From: Gaetbulibacter_A aestuarii
GTDB taxonomy: Bacteria > Bacteroidota > Bacteroidia > Flavobacteriales > Flavobacteriaceae
Assembly: GCF_039537665.1 (NCBI RefSeq)
Contig: NZ_BAABAY010000002.1
Coordinates: forward strand, 310,001 to 374,000
Direction: 5' to 3'
DNA length: 64,000 nucleotides
This document shows positions 48,674-57,762 of the stretch, one piece after another. Position 1 is the first letter of the stretch. Every line of letters begins with the position of its first letter. Below the pieces are notes generated by a model. That model searched no databases, had not been told where the DNA came from, and was given only the letters and a program-made list of their open reading frames with translations. The translations under genes and the position numbers were made by a program.

Positions 48674-50893
48674 TTACACTCGTGATACCTTATCAATACC
48701 ATTAATTTTTTTCAATCTATCGATGAGTTTTTTAATAAGAGTATTGTTTTTAACAACCACATTTATTTTTCCTGAAAAAATACCGTCATCACTTTCAAAA
48801 CTGATGCTTTTCATGTTAACATGCATATTTTCAGAGATCACCTTGGTAATGTCGTTTACGAGACCCAAATGATCGATACCCGTAAGTTTAATTTGTGCCG
48901 AGAATTCCTGTTGGGTGGAGTCTACCCACTTGGCCGGCATGATCCGGTAGGCATAGTTAGATTGTAAACTTAAAGCATTTGGGCAATTCTTTTTATGTAC
49001 TTTGATACCTTCTGTTACCGTTAAAAACCCAAACACATCATCGCCGGGAATCGGGTTGCAACAGTTGGCTAATTTATAATCTAGTTTCTCTTCATCTTTA
49101 CCAAAAACAAGAGAATCAAATTTGTTTGTAACTTCCTCACGTTCAATCTCTTCTTTGGTAGCTGTTTGTTTTCTTGAGATCTTGCTTTTGAAAAAACTCA
49201 TCAACACATTACTTCGCGAAGAAGCAAATGCTTTCAGCATCGTGTTATCAATGGTTCCTAAACCAACGCGATAGAACAGATCCAAACTGGTCTTCAACTT
49301 AAAATAACTTACTAACTCATTTACTGAAGCCTCATTAAGGGTGATCTTTAACTGTCTCAGTTTTCTACGCAAAATCTCTTTTCCTTCCTCGCCAATACGT
49401 TTTTTATCCTCTTTTAAGGCTGATTTAATTTTACTTCGGGCACGCGCCGTTGTAGCATAATCCAGCCAGTTGGCATTGGGTTTTGCACTATCGGAAGTTA
49501 AAATATCCACCTGGTCGCCACTTTTTAATTCGTGACTCAAGGGAACCAGTTTTCCATTTACCTTGGCACCGCGGGTTTTCATACCTACTTCGGTGTGGAT
49601 ACTAAATGCAAAATCGAGAGCAGTAGCACCTTTTGGAAGCGATTTTAATTCCCCCGCAGGGGTAAAAACAAATATTTCTTTAGAATATAAATTGAGTTTG
49701 AACTGTTCTACGAAATCAACAGCACTGGTATGTGGATTTTCCAAAGCCTCCTGAAGCCGGTTGACCCAATTATCTAAACTGTCCTCTTTTTCGTGTTCCT
49801 GCTTGTATTTATAATGGGCAGCGTAACCTTTTTCAGCAATTTCATTCATCCGTTCACTTCGGATTTGCACTTCAACCCAGCGTCCTTTGGGTCCCATTAC
49901 AGTAATATGCAAGGCTTCATATCCTGTTGATTTTGGTGACGATATCCAATCGCGTAAACGAATGGGGTTGGGTCTGAAGTGATCGGTGACTACGGAATAG
50001 ATCTTCCAGGCCAAGAATTTCTCATTATTGGCATCACTACGGTAAATAATTCGGATGGCGAATTTATCGTAGACCTCATCAAAAGAAACACCTTGTTTCT
50101 GCATTTTTCTTCGGATGGAGAAAATGGATTTTGGGCGCCCTTTAATGGTATATTCGAGTTTTTCTTTATCCAGAGAGTTTTTAATAACCTTACTGAACTG
50201 TTCAATATACTTATCCTGCTCTTCCTTACTTTCTTTAATTTTATTCAGGATATCGAAATATACCTCCGGTTCGGTGTATTTTAAACCCAGATCCTCAAGT
50301 TCCGTTTTTATGTTATAAAGCCCGATGCGATGGGCGAGTGGCGCATAAATGTATAAGGTTTCCGAAGCGATCTTTATCTGTTTATCCGGCGCCATGGAAT
50401 CCATGGTTTGCATATTGTGAAGACGGTCGGCAATTTTAATAATGATCACCCGGACGTCATCATTCAGAGTAAGCAACATTTTACGGAAGTTTTCTGCCTG
50501 AAGCGATACATCCATATCTTTTTCCTTACTCAAGGAAGAAATTTTAGTAAGACCATCAACAATAGTAGCAATGCTGTCGCCAAATTTTTGCTGAATGTCC
50601 TCAATGGTATAATCGGGACTATCTTCAACCACATCATGGAGCAGGGCAGCAGCTATAGAGGTAGCATCCAGACCAATTTCCTGAGCTACAATTTTGGCCA
50701 CAGCCAGGGGATGGAAAATGTAGGCTTCACCCGATTTTCGTCTCTGGTTTTTATGGCCGTCCATGGCTACCTCAAAAGCACTACGAATCAATTTTTTATC
50801 TTCCTTGGTTAAAGTGGTATAACTCACTTTTAGAAGCTGTTTGTAGGCTTTCGTTATAGCGGCGTTTTCTTTTTCAATTTCTACAGCTGTCAT
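48674..50893 (-). CDS. bifunctional (p)ppGpp synthetase/hydrolase (RelA/SpoT family)
   Basis: This Rel-type enzyme makes and degrades (p)ppGpp. From the ATG at 50893 it has 739 residues: an HD hydrolase domain (about 40-195, FHPLAVAKIV and ALLHDVVEDSPDY), a synthetase domain (about 230-345, IYRSDANNE, SPKSTGYEALHITVMGPKGRWVEVQIRS), a TGS domain (IFVFTPAGELKSLPKGATALDFAF), helical and zinc-finger-like regions (CCNPIPGDDVFGF), and a C-terminal ACT domain. The intact HD motif suggests both activities. A frame starting six codons earlier (50911) is less natural. The gene leads a leftward set with fur and purA. Confidence 0.93.
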   Translation of the reverse strand: MTAVEIEKENAAITKAYKQLLKVSYTTLTKEDKKLIRSAFEVAMDGHKNQRRKSGEAYIFHPLAVAKIVAQEIGLDATSIAAALLHDVVEDSPDYTIEDIQQKFGDSIATIVDGLTKISSLSKEKDMDVSLQAENFRKMLLTLNDDVRVIIIKIADRLHNMQTMDSMAPDKQIKIASETLYIYAPLAHRIGLYNIKTELEDLGLKYTEPEVYFDILNKIKESKEEQDKYIEQFSKVIKNSLDKEKLEYTIKGRPKSIFSIRRKMQKQGVSFDEVYDKFAIRIIYRSDANNEKFLAWKIYSVVTDHFRPNPIRLRDWISSPKSTGYEALHITVMGPKGRWVEVQIRSERMNEIAEKGYAAHYKYKQEHEKEDSLDNWVNRLQEALENPHTSAVDFVEQFKLNLYSKEIFVFTPAGELKSLPKGATALDFAFSIHTEVGMKTRGAKVNGKLVPLSHELKSGDQVDILTSDSAKPNANWLDYATTARARSKIKSALKEDKKRIGEEGKEILRRKLRQLKITLNEASVNELVSYFKLKTSLDLFYRVGLGTIDNTMLKAFASSRSNVLMSFFKSKISRKQTATKEEIEREEVTNKFDSLVFGKDEEKLDYKLANCCNPIPGDDVFGFLTVTEGIKVHKKNCPNALSLQSNYAYRIMPAKWVDSTQQEFSAQIKLTGIDHLGLVNDITKVISENMHVNMKSISFESDDGIFSGKINVVVKNNTLIKKLIDRLKKINGIDKVSRV

Positions 50894-50954
50894 AAAATAA
50901 AAATAGCACAAAGAATAGAAACAACCAACAATAGGCTGAATTTAATAGGATTTT

Positions 50955-51539
50955 TTAAAGCTTTTGTTGCGATAAGAATTCGATAAGCTTTTTTGTAGCC
51001 TTTCCGCGGTGTCCGATATGGTTTTTTAACTCCAGATCCATTTCGGCAAAAGTTTCTTCAAAGCCATCCGGTTTAAATATAGGGTCGTAACCAAAACCAC
51101 CATCCCCAAATTTTTCTTTGGTTATTTTTCCTTTACAAATACCCGTAAATGTTGAGGTATGATCATTTACCATTAAAGCGATAACGGTTTTGAATTGCGC
51201 CGATCGATCATTTTTTCCGCTTAAAGCGGAAAGTAACTTTTTCATATTCGCTTCAGGATCTTTGGCTTTACCGGCATATCGCGCGGAATAAACACCGGGA
51301 GCCCCATTTAAAGCCGAAACTTCCAAACCGGTATCATCTGCGAAACAATTATAGCCATAATTTTTTTTCACATATTGTGCTTTTTGTATCGCATTACCTC
51401 CAATTGTATCCTGAGTCTCGGGGATATCTTCAAAACAGCCGATATCTTCAAGACTTAGAAGTTTAATATTGTTTGGGATCAATTTCTGAACCTCTTTGAT
51501 TTTATTTTTGTTATTCGTTGCAAAAACGAGTTCCATCAC
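50955..51539 (-). CDS. rdgB: non-canonical purine NTP pyrophosphatase RdgB/HAM1
   Basis: RdgB hydrolyses ITP, dITP and XTP to prevent their use in DNA and RNA. The 194-residue protein starts MMELVFATNNKNKIKEVQ, has the catalytic/metal residues in CFADDTGLEVSALNGAPGVYSARYAG, and the nucleotide-binding GDGGFGYDPIF and NHIGHRGKA. It is 61 bases upstream of relA/spoT on the same strand and may share its transcript. Both leading methionines are possible starts. Confidence 0.94.
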   Translation of the reverse strand: MMELVFATNNKNKIKEVQKLIPNNIKLLSLEDIGCFEDIPETQDTIGGNAIQKAQYVKKNYGYNCFADDTGLEVSALNGAPGVYSARYAGKAKDPEANMKKLLSALSGKNDRSAQFKTVIALMVNDHTSTFTGICKGKITKEKFGDGGFGYDPIFKPDGFEETFAEMDLELKNHIGHRGKATKKLIEFLSQQKL

Positions 51540-51667
51540 ATTTTTATTTAAAGATGTAAAATTAAGGGATTAAAATAAATTAAATGACATTCAAAAATTA
51601 TGTATATTTAGACAGCTTCAACTCTCGTAAAAAACTAAAAGACAATCCACTAAACTAAACGAATCAT

Positions 51668-53239
51668 ATGAAATCATCACTTTTTTTAGGCCTGCTATTG
51701 CTGTTTTTTTCCTGTAAGGAGCAGGAAAAACACGATTATCTTGGGGTAGTCCATTTGGATGTTACCGGAAATGACGCTGCAAAGAAACATTTTGAAAAAG
51801 GGCTGTTATTACTTCATAGTTTCGAATATCAGGATGCGCGCGAAGCTTTTCTTGAGGCTCAGGCTGCCGATCCATCCATGCCTATGGCGTATTGGGGTGA
51901 AGCTATGACTTACAATCACAGCTTGTGGAGTGAACAAGATTATGACGCCGGGCTTGCGACTTTAGAAAAGTTGAAAAATATAAATGTGCCAACTTCATTG
52001 AATTCTTTAGAGTCTGATCTGATCAAAGGTCTGGATCTTCTTTATCAGCCTAAAACGGCTAAAAATGATCGCGATGTAGCGTATAAAGATTACATGAAAA
52101 TCTTGCATGATAAATATCCTTCAAACCATGAGGTGGCAGCGTTCTATGCCTTATCATTATTAGGCTCGGTGGCCGAAGGGCGTAATGATTCCATTTATGG
52201 AATGGGGGCAAAAATAGCCCAAGGTATTTTAAAGGAAAACGCCCAACATCCGGGTGCTTTGCATTATCTGATTCACTCGTATGACGATCCGCAACACGCC
52301 TTTATGGCCCTGGATGCAGCTGATGCTTATGCTCAAGTGGCTCCTGATGCCAGTCATGCTTTGCATATGCCTTCGCATATATACGTTGCTTTGGGTATGT
52401 GGGATAAGGTTGTACAATCGAACATCGATTCTTATCAGGCAAGTTTGCACCGCATGGAAGCTAAGAATTTAGATAATAACGCCAGAGGTTACCATGCGTA
52501 TCATTGGTTGGAGTATGGATATCTTCAAAAAAATCAGGTAGAAGAGGCTGAAAAAATGGTTTACGATATGCAGAAGTATTGCTCAGAAACGCCTTCCGGC
52601 GTAGCACGTGTGCATTTAATGTTTTTAAAGGGTACATTTTTAGCAGAAACTGATCTGTGGGATCACGATATTGCTTCAATTCCTGTTGATGTTTCCGGGT
52701 TGAATATTGGAGTTCGTGCTCAAAACTATTTTATAGAGGGTATGCGGGCTTTTAAAACGGATAAGGTTGAAGACCTGAAAATTGCCATAGATTCTCTATC
52801 ATACGAAATTAAAAAAGAATCGCTACTTGCTGATAACCTAAGTAAGGGATTTGCTGTATGTTCTTCAGCGTCGCGCTCGCTTCCAACACAATCTGATGTT
52901 AACGAAGCTAAAATTATGCTCCTGCAATTACAGGGTTTGCAAGCCTGGCAGGAAAACGATCCGGAACAGGCCGAAGCCCATTTTAAAAATTCGGTGACGC
53001 TCCATGAGCAAATGAGTTACAGTTATGGTCCGCCTTTCATACAAAAACCGCCGATGGAATTCTATGCCGAATTTTTAATGGAACAAAACCGTCCGGCGGA
53101 GGCGTTGGAACTTTATCAAAAAGCTCTAAAACGAGGAACTAAACGGTTATTGCCTTTACGAGGAATAAACGAGGCAGCCATAATGCTTGGCGATAATAAC
53201 CTTATTGCCTCATCTTTGGAAGATTTGCAAAATATTTAA
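51668..53239 (+). CDS. TPR-containing lipoprotein with histidine-rich core
   Basis: This 523-residue predicted lipoprotein has lipobox L-F-F-S-C (cysteine near 16) followed by K-E-Q. It is helical throughout, with TPR-like units near 35-90 and at the C-terminus (about 430-500). Between them is a segment with closely spaced histidines, HPGALHYLIHSYDDPQHAF and DASHALHMPSHIYVALGMWDK (about 197-245), which look like catalytic or metal-binding motifs. I know the pattern from uncharacterised Bacteroidota proteins only. It is followed by the acyl-CoA ligase gene after 9 bases, so they share a transcript. Confidence 0.75.
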   Translation: MKSSLFLGLLLLFFSCKEQEKHDYLGVVHLDVTGNDAAKKHFEKGLLLLHSFEYQDAREAFLEAQAADPSMPMAYWGEAMTYNHSLWSEQDYDAGLATLEKLKNINVPTSLNSLESDLIKGLDLLYQPKTAKNDRDVAYKDYMKILHDKYPSNHEVAAFYALSLLGSVAEGRNDSIYGMGAKIAQGILKENAQHPGALHYLIHSYDDPQHAFMALDAADAYAQVAPDASHALHMPSHIYVALGMWDKVVQSNIDSYQASLHRMEAKNLDNNARGYHAYHWLEYGYLQKNQVEEAEKMVYDMQKYCSETPSGVARVHLMFLKGTFLAETDLWDHDIASIPVDVSGLNIGVRAQNYFIEGMRAFKTDKVEDLKIAIDSLSYEIKKESLLADNLSKGFAVCSSASRSLPTQSDVNEAKIMLLQLQGLQAWQENDPEQAEAHFKNSVTLHEQMSYSYGPPFIQKPPMEFYAEFLMEQNRPAEALELYQKALKRGTKRLLPLRGINEAAIMLGDNNLIASSLEDLQNI

Positions 53240-53248
53240 GTTTAATTC

Positions 53249-54892
53249 ATGGATTTTAAATCACCACTTGAGGCTTTTTTATACTGGGAAAAGAAAACCC
53301 CGGATCAGGTATTTTTGAATCAACCTATATATGGTAAAATACTTCAATATACCTATAAAAAGGCCGGTGAAGAAGCAAGAAAAATAGCAAGTGGTTTACG
53401 TGCCCTGGGATTACCTGAAAGCAGTCATATTGCATTACTTTCAAAAAACTGTGCACATTGGCACATGAGCGATCTGGCTATCCAAATGGCAGGTTACGTT
53501 TCGGTTCCAATTTATCCAACCCTGACAGCAGATGGTGTTCAATTAATTTTAGACCATAGTGATGCCAAAGCAATTATTGTTGGTAAGCTTGATAGTTATG
53601 AAGCTCAAAAAGCAGGAATAAAAAATATGCCAATTTTGAGTATAGGGATGTATGGGGTCGAAGAAAAAAATACCTGGGAATCCTGGCTGAAGGCCTATGA
53701 ACCTATGGTGCCTTTTGAAAGAGATCCCATTGATTTATTTACCATAATTTATACGTCAGGAACAACCGGAATGCCAAAAGGTGTGATGCATTCCAGTTAT
53801 AACTTTGTTTTCTGCAACAAAATTTTCATTAAAAAACTATTGGCGCCGGATCATTTTCGGTTTTTTTCGTACTTGCCGCTGGCCCACGTTGCAGAACGAC
53901 TTATTGCCACCTTGTGTATTTGCAAAGGAGCAGAAGTTTTTTTCCCGGAATCACTTGATACATTTGCTTCCGACCTTAAAAAAGCAAAACCACATTTGTT
54001 TTTTGCTGTGCCCCGTATTTATGCGAAATTTCAAGAGAAAATATTAGAAAAGATTCCACAAAAGCGTCTTGATCTGTTGCTGAAAATTCCTGTTTTAAAT
54101 ATGATCCTAAAGAAAACGCTTCAGAAGAATTTAGGAATGGGATCAGCTCTTATTATAGGCTCAGCGGCTGCACCTATATCTGTAGATCTGATTCATTGGT
54201 ATCAAAAGATAGGCGTTACTATTTTACAACTTTATGGTATGACAGAAGATTGTTCTTTGTCGCATGCCAATACGCATGAAGAGAATAAGGTTGGTACTGT
54301 GGGTAAAGCGCATGAGGAAGTGTCAGTAAAACTTTCCGCCGAAGGCGAAATTTTAATTAAGAATGATTGTATGATGCTGGGATATTATAAAAACCCGGAA
54401 TTAACTGCTTCGGTTTTTGAGGATGGTTATTTTAAAACCGGGGATACCGGGGAGTATGATCACGAAGGGTATCTTACGATCACGGGTCGGGTTAAAGATC
54501 AATTTAAAACGGATAAGGGAAAATATATTATTCCTGCACCTATAGAATTAGCTTTAAGTGCAAACGAAAATATCGGACAAATTTGTTTGGTAGGCACAGG
54601 GATTCCGCAGCCTATTGCTCTCATTACTTTATCTGAAGTAGGGCGGACTAAAACAAAAAAAGCTTTAGCTGAAAGTTTGATGGCCACCGTAAGAGCATTA
54701 AACCCTAAATTAGAAAAACATGAACGGGTTGAAAAGGTCGTGATCATGAAAGAAGAATGGACGCCTGACAATAATTTAACTACCCCAACACTCAAGGTAA
54801 AACGCAATGCCATTGAAAAAATTCATAAACCCTATTATTACAGATGGTTCGCGATGGAGGACAAAGTGATTTTTGAAGCCGAACTAATATAA
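53249..54892 (+). CDS. AMP-forming acyl-CoA synthetase/ligase (long-chain fatty acid type)
   Basis: This 547-residue adenylate-forming enzyme activates a carboxylic acid, probably a long-chain fatty acid, to its CoA ester. Its motifs are the P-loop TIIYTSGTTGMPKGVMHS (about 170-187), the YLPLAHVAER stretch, QLYGMTEDC as the adenine-site motif, and YFKTGDTGEYDHEGYLTITGRVKDQFKTDKGKYI with the catalytic hinge. It resembles FadD/FAA-type bacterial ligases. It follows the TPR lipoprotein gene by 9 bases. Its natural substrate is not determined. Confidence 0.88.
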   Translation: MDFKSPLEAFLYWEKKTPDQVFLNQPIYGKILQYTYKKAGEEARKIASGLRALGLPESSHIALLSKNCAHWHMSDLAIQMAGYVSVPIYPTLTADGVQLILDHSDAKAIIVGKLDSYEAQKAGIKNMPILSIGMYGVEEKNTWESWLKAYEPMVPFERDPIDLFTIIYTSGTTGMPKGVMHSSYNFVFCNKIFIKKLLAPDHFRFFSYLPLAHVAERLIATLCICKGAEVFFPESLDTFASDLKKAKPHLFFAVPRIYAKFQEKILEKIPQKRLDLLLKIPVLNMILKKTLQKNLGMGSALIIGSAAAPISVDLIHWYQKIGVTILQLYGMTEDCSLSHANTHEENKVGTVGKAHEEVSVKLSAEGEILIKNDCMMLGYYKNPELTASVFEDGYFKTGDTGEYDHEGYLTITGRVKDQFKTDKGKYIIPAPIELALSANENIGQICLVGTGIPQPIALITLSEVGRTKTKKALAESLMATVRALNPKLEKHERVEKVVIMKEEWTPDNNLTTPTLKVKRNAIEKIHKPYYYRWFAMEDKVIFEAELI

Positions 54893-54983
54893 AAATCCGG
54901 CATTTTTATGATTTATGTTAGGTGTAGCTCCATTAAAAACCTGTATATTAGTCTAAGATATAAATAATAAAAACAGATAAAAA

Positions 54984-55283
54984 ATGACAGTAAACTTTCA
55001 ATATGTCGATATGGATGTAAGTGAAACATTATCAGCATTTACTGAGGAGAAATTAGAAAAATTATTTAATAGATATGAGTTTTTGATCAGTGCCACAGTG
55101 CATTTTAAACAAGAAGGTAGTGATCATGAGGCTGGTAAAATTTGTAATATAGAATTGAGTTTACCCGGCCCTCGAATTTTTGCAACTTCGAACACGCACA
55201 ATTATGAAGTCTCTGTTCGTGATACCATTAGTGATCTGGAACGCCAGTTAAAAAAACGCAAGCACGTTTATAATACACACTAA
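54984..55283 (+). CDS. raiA: ribosome hibernation-promoting factor (HPF/RaiA family, short form)
   Basis: This 99-residue protein has the beta-alpha-beta fold of the ribosome-associated inhibitor family (TVNFQYVDMDVSETLSAFTEEKLEKLFNRYEFLISATVHFKQE, ending with DTISDLERQLKKRKHVYN). Such proteins bind the 30S decoding centre and silence ribosomes in stationary phase. It is the short form, without the long C-terminal dimerisation tail. The gene converges with rlmH across a 3-base gap. Confidence 0.88.
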   Translation: MTVNFQYVDMDVSETLSAFTEEKLEKLFNRYEFLISATVHFKQEGSDHEAGKICNIELSLPGPRIFATSNTHNYEVSVRDTISDLERQLKKRKHVYNTH

Positions 55284-55286
55284 TCA

Positions 55287-55760
55287 TCATTGATGGTGGT
55301 AGGGTTCATTTCTCAAAATTGTGAATCCCCGGTATAACTGTTCAACAAAAAATAAACGAACCATTTGATGGGAAAAGGTCATTTTAGATAATGACAGTTT
55401 CCCATTACTTTTTTGATATATTTCATCTGAAAATCCATACGGTCCGCCAATAACAAATATCAGGCGTTTTACTCCGGAATTCATGTGTTTCTGTAGATAC
55501 TCTGAAAATTGTACAGATGTGAATTGTTTTCCTTTTTCATCAAGTAAAATAACAACATCACCCGGATTTATTTTCTTTAAAATCAGTTCTCCCTCTTTTT
55601 GTTTCTGCAACGTTTCCGTGAGTTTTTTTGCATTTTTTACATCCGGAATAATATCCAGATCAAACTTGATGTAATACTTTAAGCGATCCTGGTAAAGTGA
55701 TATTAATTCTTGAAGTTGGGGATTATCCGTTTTTCCTATGGTGATGAGTGTGATAGTCAT
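55287..55760 (-). CDS. rlmH: 23S rRNA (pseudouridine1915-N3)-methyltransferase RlmH
   Basis: RlmH is a SPOUT methyltransferase that methylates pseudouridine 1915 in helix 69 of 23S rRNA. The 157-residue protein has the knotted SAM site VIGGPYGFSDEI and the C-terminal LYRGFTILRNEPYHH that is diagnostic of the family. It converges on the HPF gene, and another ribosome gene cluster lies a few kb away. Confidence 0.95.
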   Translation of the reverse strand: MTITLITIGKTDNPQLQELISLYQDRLKYYIKFDLDIIPDVKNAKKLTETLQKQKEGELILKKINPGDVVILLDEKGKQFTSVQFSEYLQKHMNSGVKRLIFVIGGPYGFSDEIYQKSNGKLSLSKMTFSHQMVRLFFVEQLYRGFTILRNEPYHHQ

Positions 55761-55861
55761 AATCGCAAAATTACTATTTACTATTTATGAAAGCTTTATT
55801 TCAGAAGTAAAAAAAATATAAAATTCGTAATTGTAAATCAATGTTAAGTAAATCAATTTCT

Positions 55862-55869
55862 TATTTTTG
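55862..55869 (+). promoter_or_regulatory. putative -7 box of nadC
   Basis: TATTTTTG matches TAnnTTTG, inside a longer possible frame, supporting the ATG at 55889. The 16 bases CTTATTTTTGTTTCAG around it recur upstream of hisS. Confidence 0.5.
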
Positions 55870-55888
55870 TTTCAGAAACCAGTTCAAT

Positions 55889-56749
55889 ATGATTACTCAA
55901 GAACAGTTTGACAACGAGGTCAAAATGATTATAGCCAATGCCATACGGGAAGATGTGGGAGATGGCGACCATAGTTCTTTAGCTTGCATTCCTGCCACCG
56001 CTCGTGGTAGAGCCAAGATTTTGGTAAAGGATAAGGGGATTATCGGCGGTGTTAACTTTGCCAAAAAGGTATTCGCCTATGTAGACAAGAATCTTCGGCT
56101 GGATGTAAAGATCGAAGATGGATCCGAAGTGACTTTTGGCGACGTTGTAATGTACATTGAAGGCCCTTCGCAGTCTATTCTAAAAGCAGAGCGCACTGTT
56201 CTTAATGCTATGCAACGGATGAGTGCTATTGCTACAAAAACGAGAACTTTTGTAGATTTGATTAAAGGTACTAAAACCAAAATATTAGACACCCGAAAAA
56301 CGACACCCGGCATTCGCGTACTGGAAAAATGGGCCGTTAAAATTGGTGGTGGTGAAAACCATCGTTTTGCGCTTTATGATATGATCATGCTAAAGGATAA
56401 TCATATTGATTTTGCAGGCGGAATCACCAAAGCCATAGAAATGACCAAAGATTATTTGCGAGAAACCGGAAAGGATCTTTTGATTATGGTTGAGGCTCGT
56501 GATCTGGTTGAGGTTGAAGAAATTCTAAAAAACGAAGGCGTATATAGAATCCTGCTAGATAACTTCGATTTTGAAGATACTTTAAAGGCCGTTAAGCTGA
56601 TTAATGGTAAATGTCTCATTGAATCGTCAGGAAATATTAATGAAGCCACCGTACGACACTACGCCGAATGTGGTGTAAACTACATTTCCTGTGGAGCCTT
56701 AACACACTCTGTTCACAACATGGACATTAGCTTGAAAGCTATAAAGTAA
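55889..56749 (+). CDS. nadC: nicotinate-nucleotide pyrophosphorylase (carboxylating)
   Basis: NadC turns quinolinate and PRPP into nicotinate mononucleotide in NAD synthesis. From the ATG at 55889 it has 286 residues. It shows an N-terminal domain with REDVGDGDHSSL, the substrate-site ERTVLNAMQRMSAIATKTR, the conserved LDTRKTTPGIRVLEKWAVKIGGGENHRF, and the C-terminal ISCGALTHSVHNMDISLK. The frame extends to 55841, but the -7 box there argues for the shorter protein. Confidence 0.95.
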   Translation: MITQEQFDNEVKMIIANAIREDVGDGDHSSLACIPATARGRAKILVKDKGIIGGVNFAKKVFAYVDKNLRLDVKIEDGSEVTFGDVVMYIEGPSQSILKAERTVLNAMQRMSAIATKTRTFVDLIKGTKTKILDTRKTTPGIRVLEKWAVKIGGGENHRFALYDMIMLKDNHIDFAGGITKAIEMTKDYLRETGKDLLIMVEARDLVEVEEILKNEGVYRILLDNFDFEDTLKAVKLINGKCLIESSGNINEATVRHYAECGVNYISCGALTHSVHNMDISLKAIK

Positions 56750-56781
56750 TTCTTGTAATAGTTTTAGCAAACGAAATTTGA

Positions 56782-56789
56782 TAACTTTG
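56782..56789 (+). promoter_or_regulatory. putative -7 box of the YihY-family gene
   Basis: TAACTTTG matches TAnnTTTG and lies 28 bases before the ATG at 56818. Confidence 0.45.
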
Positions 56790-56817
56790 CTTTTAACTAA
56801 GAAAAGTATTGCCATTA

Positions 56818-57759
56818 ATGACCAAAGCCGTTGAAGATAGACTTGAAAAAATTCCTGTAATCAATATCATTGTGAGGTTTTTGAAGAAAGTGAAACTTCC
56901 GGGTTTGGAAGGACTTTCATTTTACGACCTTTTCGAACTTTACATTACCGGCATTGTTAAAGGTGCTTTAACAACCCGAGCAAGTGCGATTGCCTTTAGC
57001 TTTTTCACTGCATTATTTCCTTTTTTGTTGTTTATTCTGATCGTGATTCCATACATCCCGATTCAAAATTTTAAAGTAGAATTCCAAACGTTTTTGCAGT
57101 CGTTTTTACCACCAACAACTTCAGACTTCTTCTTCAACAATATTTTTGAAAATATTGATCAATCACAACAGGCAGGCTTATTATCCGGAGTTTTTATCTT
57201 ATCGATAATTTTGATGGCCAATGGTGTGAACGCCATTTTTTCTGGGTTTGAAAATTCCTATCACGACCAGCTCTCTCGCAGTGTATTGAGACAGTATTTA
57301 TACGCTTTAGGAATTGCCTTGATCCTGGCCTTTTTACTCATTCTTACCATTGCTGTTCTTGGATATTTTCAAATCTATGTGCTAGATGAAGTATTTAATG
57401 TTCTCGATAAGCGCGGCTATCAGATCAGTACTCAGAGTACGGTTTGGCCTGATGTGGTGAAATACGTCTTTTTTGTAGTCATGATCTACATTGCCACTTC
57501 AACCTTATATTATTTTGGCACCCGGGAAGGGCGAAAATCCAAATTCTTTTCTGTGGGTGCTTTATTTACGACGTTTCTCATTGTTGTAACCTCTTATTTA
57601 TTTGGAGTTTACATCGAGAATTTTGCCCAATACAATAAACTTTACGGCTCTATTGGTGCCCTTTTAATTTTGCTTTTTTATTTATGGCTGAATTCTAATG
57701 TGTTACTACTTGGCTATGAATTGAACATATCCATTTATAAACTTCGAAACAGGAAATAG
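56818..57759 (+). CDS. YihY/BrkB-family inner-membrane protein
   Basis: This 313-residue protein has about six membrane helices in the YihY/BrkB arrangement: TRASAIAFSFFTALFPFLLFIL (about 61-82), LLSGVFILSIILMANGVNAIFSGFENSYH (about 120-150), and a C-terminal YGSIGALLILLFYLWLNSNVLLLGYELNI. Other members are annotated as virulence factor BrkB or putative ribonuclease BN, but the function is not established. The ATG at 56818 was chosen over a TTG nine bases earlier. priA begins 3 bases after its stop, so the two are co-transcribed. Confidence 0.88.
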   Translation: MTKAVEDRLEKIPVINIIVRFLKKVKLPGLEGLSFYDLFELYITGIVKGALTTRASAIAFSFFTALFPFLLFILIVIPYIPIQNFKVEFQTFLQSFLPPTTSDFFFNNIFENIDQSQQAGLLSGVFILSIILMANGVNAIFSGFENSYHDQLSRSVLRQYLYALGIALILAFLLILTIAVLGYFQIYVLDEVFNVLDKRGYQISTQSTVWPDVVKYVFFVVMIYIATSTLYYFGTREGRKSKFFSVGALFTTFLIVVTSYLFGVYIENFAQYNKLYGSIGALLILLFYLWLNSNVLLLGYELNISIYKLRNRK

Positions 57760-57762
57760 AGC

